From Xestospongia bergquistia (lineage: Eukaryota; Porifera; Demospongiae; Haplosclerida; Petrosiidae), in assembly GCA_963965975.1 (NCBI GenBank), contig OZ014411.1:10981501-11045500 (forward strand): a DNA stretch of 64,000 bases. Reading direction: 5' to 3'. Position numbers and translations under genes: made by a program. The first letter of the stretch is position 1. Each line of letters starts with the position of its first letter. Under the pieces are notes generated by a model. That model saw only the letters and a list, made by a program, of their open reading frames with translations. It made no database searches and was not told where the DNA came from. This document shows positions 63,217 to 64,000 of the stretch, piece by piece.

Positions 63217-64000
63217 GTTTAATGATAGGTATGACCAAATATGGTCAAAATCTTTTTTACCACCTTATGTTGTTTCCTCTGTCATATTAATATTCAAAAG
63301 TCTCCACTGCTAATTTTAATTAAGTTGATCCATCTAATGTCTACTTACATTATGTGATGGATTTGTGAACATTGTTTGTTTTAGTGGTAATGATTATCAC
63401 AATTATTGTCCATCCTTTAATACCAAGCATTTTAATGTGAGGTAACTACTGAACAGTGTAGCAAAATCTCACCTTAGTTTCAATGTGTGTGTGTGTATGT
63501 GTGTGTAGTTTGATCATATTTAGGAATGTAATGATTATTCTAAATGATGTGTATACGATGTCAAGCAATGTAAGATCAAAGACTAAGTACACAATAATTA
63601 TACTACAAATACTAGAATTTACTTTATCTTGGATAGACTAAAGAAAGAGATCAAAGTTACATTTTTCATTAAATCTAAATAATCACTTAGTCTCTATCCA
63701 AGTTTTCTGAGAAAGAAAGGAACACCTGGACATATAAAAAAAAGCTAACTGTCTGGCTCCTCTAGTCTTCTGTTATAAGATCTACTATACATGTTGTTGT
63801 AGTGTCTGTTGAAATAAGAATACTTTTAAAAATTTACTTTCAGCTGAACAAATAAAGGGACCTTCCTCGTATATATAAGAAAATAATTATTTGTTTTTGA
63901 AATAGTATGGTCTTTTACAGAAACTACAATATGTTTTTATTGTGAATAAAACCAATAGACAATAAATATTACCTGAATAATTATTATAGTCATGTCAAAA

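Larger units (their letters stand above)
49858..64000 (+). repeat. Segmental duplication, copy 2
   Basis: Direct repeat of 1-8412 and then of 10105-10385. It is longer than copy 1 because it contains a 4.3-kb DNA transposon at 52391-56677, about 1.06 kb of retrotransposon sequence near 59107-60167, and about 185 bp at 57885-58085 that copy 1 has lost. The jump from the end of the first match to the second (about 63730) is exactly where copy 1 has 8412-10105. The match continues to the right edge of the window. Confidence 0.93.

Overview
This window looks like AT-rich, intron-dense genomic DNA from an early-branching animal, most likely a demosponge of the Amphimedon type. That is an inference from short introns with GTAAGT donors, small phase-matched exons, a ROC-COR-Death gene next to a ZU5/Death-fold relative, and a background full of repeats. 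No bacterial signals, rRNA genes or CRISPR arrays were seen. No intact tRNA gene was seen.

Layout. (1) 1-8412 is a repeat-rich block that recurs, in the same orientation and nearly identical, at 49858-63727. A short further piece, 10105-10385, recurs at 63733-64000. The two copies differ by discrete insertions and deletions. Copy 2 carries a complete DNA transposon (52391-56677), the 2A/PHD-finger start of a non-LTR retrotransposon (about 59107-60167), and an intact two-exon gene (57928-58417) that is broken in copy 1. Copy 1 alone holds 8412-10105, with a degraded prolyl 4-hydroxylase fragment. (2) 12.9-18.6 kb holds minus-strand exons of one or two unrecognised genes. (3) 19.8-25.2 kb is a patchwork of duplicated blocks, hAT transposase relics and decayed pieces of the death-domain gene family, with a complex repeat array at 21.3-23.2 kb. 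(4) 27.2-38.4 kb is a minus-strand tandem pair of related death-domain genes. The upstream gene (33682-38382) reads cleanly through seven exons as ROC GTPase, COR and C-terminal Death domain. The downstream gene (27192-31925) has a Death domain with frame breaks, an acidic linker, a ZU5 domain and a C-terminal helical segment. (5) 39306-40845 is an exact 140-bp tandem array upstream of the ROC gene. (6) 41-49.8 kb is mostly non-coding, with duplicated blocks, foldback repeats and a GT microsatellite.

The most unusual signal is the 140-bp array. Read on the minus strand, the strand of the ROC-COR-Death gene, each of 11 units has the form AG|NNN|GTAAGT (GTATGT in one). Sequence on both sides is nearly invariant, with a candidate branch point about 23 nt before the AG. 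The three bases between the splice-like signals take seven different values. This is what an array of single-codon microexons would look like. The nearest downstream exon of the ROC gene (38340-38382) begins in phase 0, so 3-nt exons would keep the frame. Related AG|NNN|GTAAG units in the same orientation occur at about 14.56-14.76 kb and 21.6-23.2 kb. Whether they are spliced cannot be decided from DNA alone; RNA reads would decide it.

A second array-type feature is inside the DNA transposon. Its transposase gene has 16 inferred exons, and about eight consecutive short phase-1 exons are tandem duplicates encoding a repeated Thr/Pro/Gly-rich motif.
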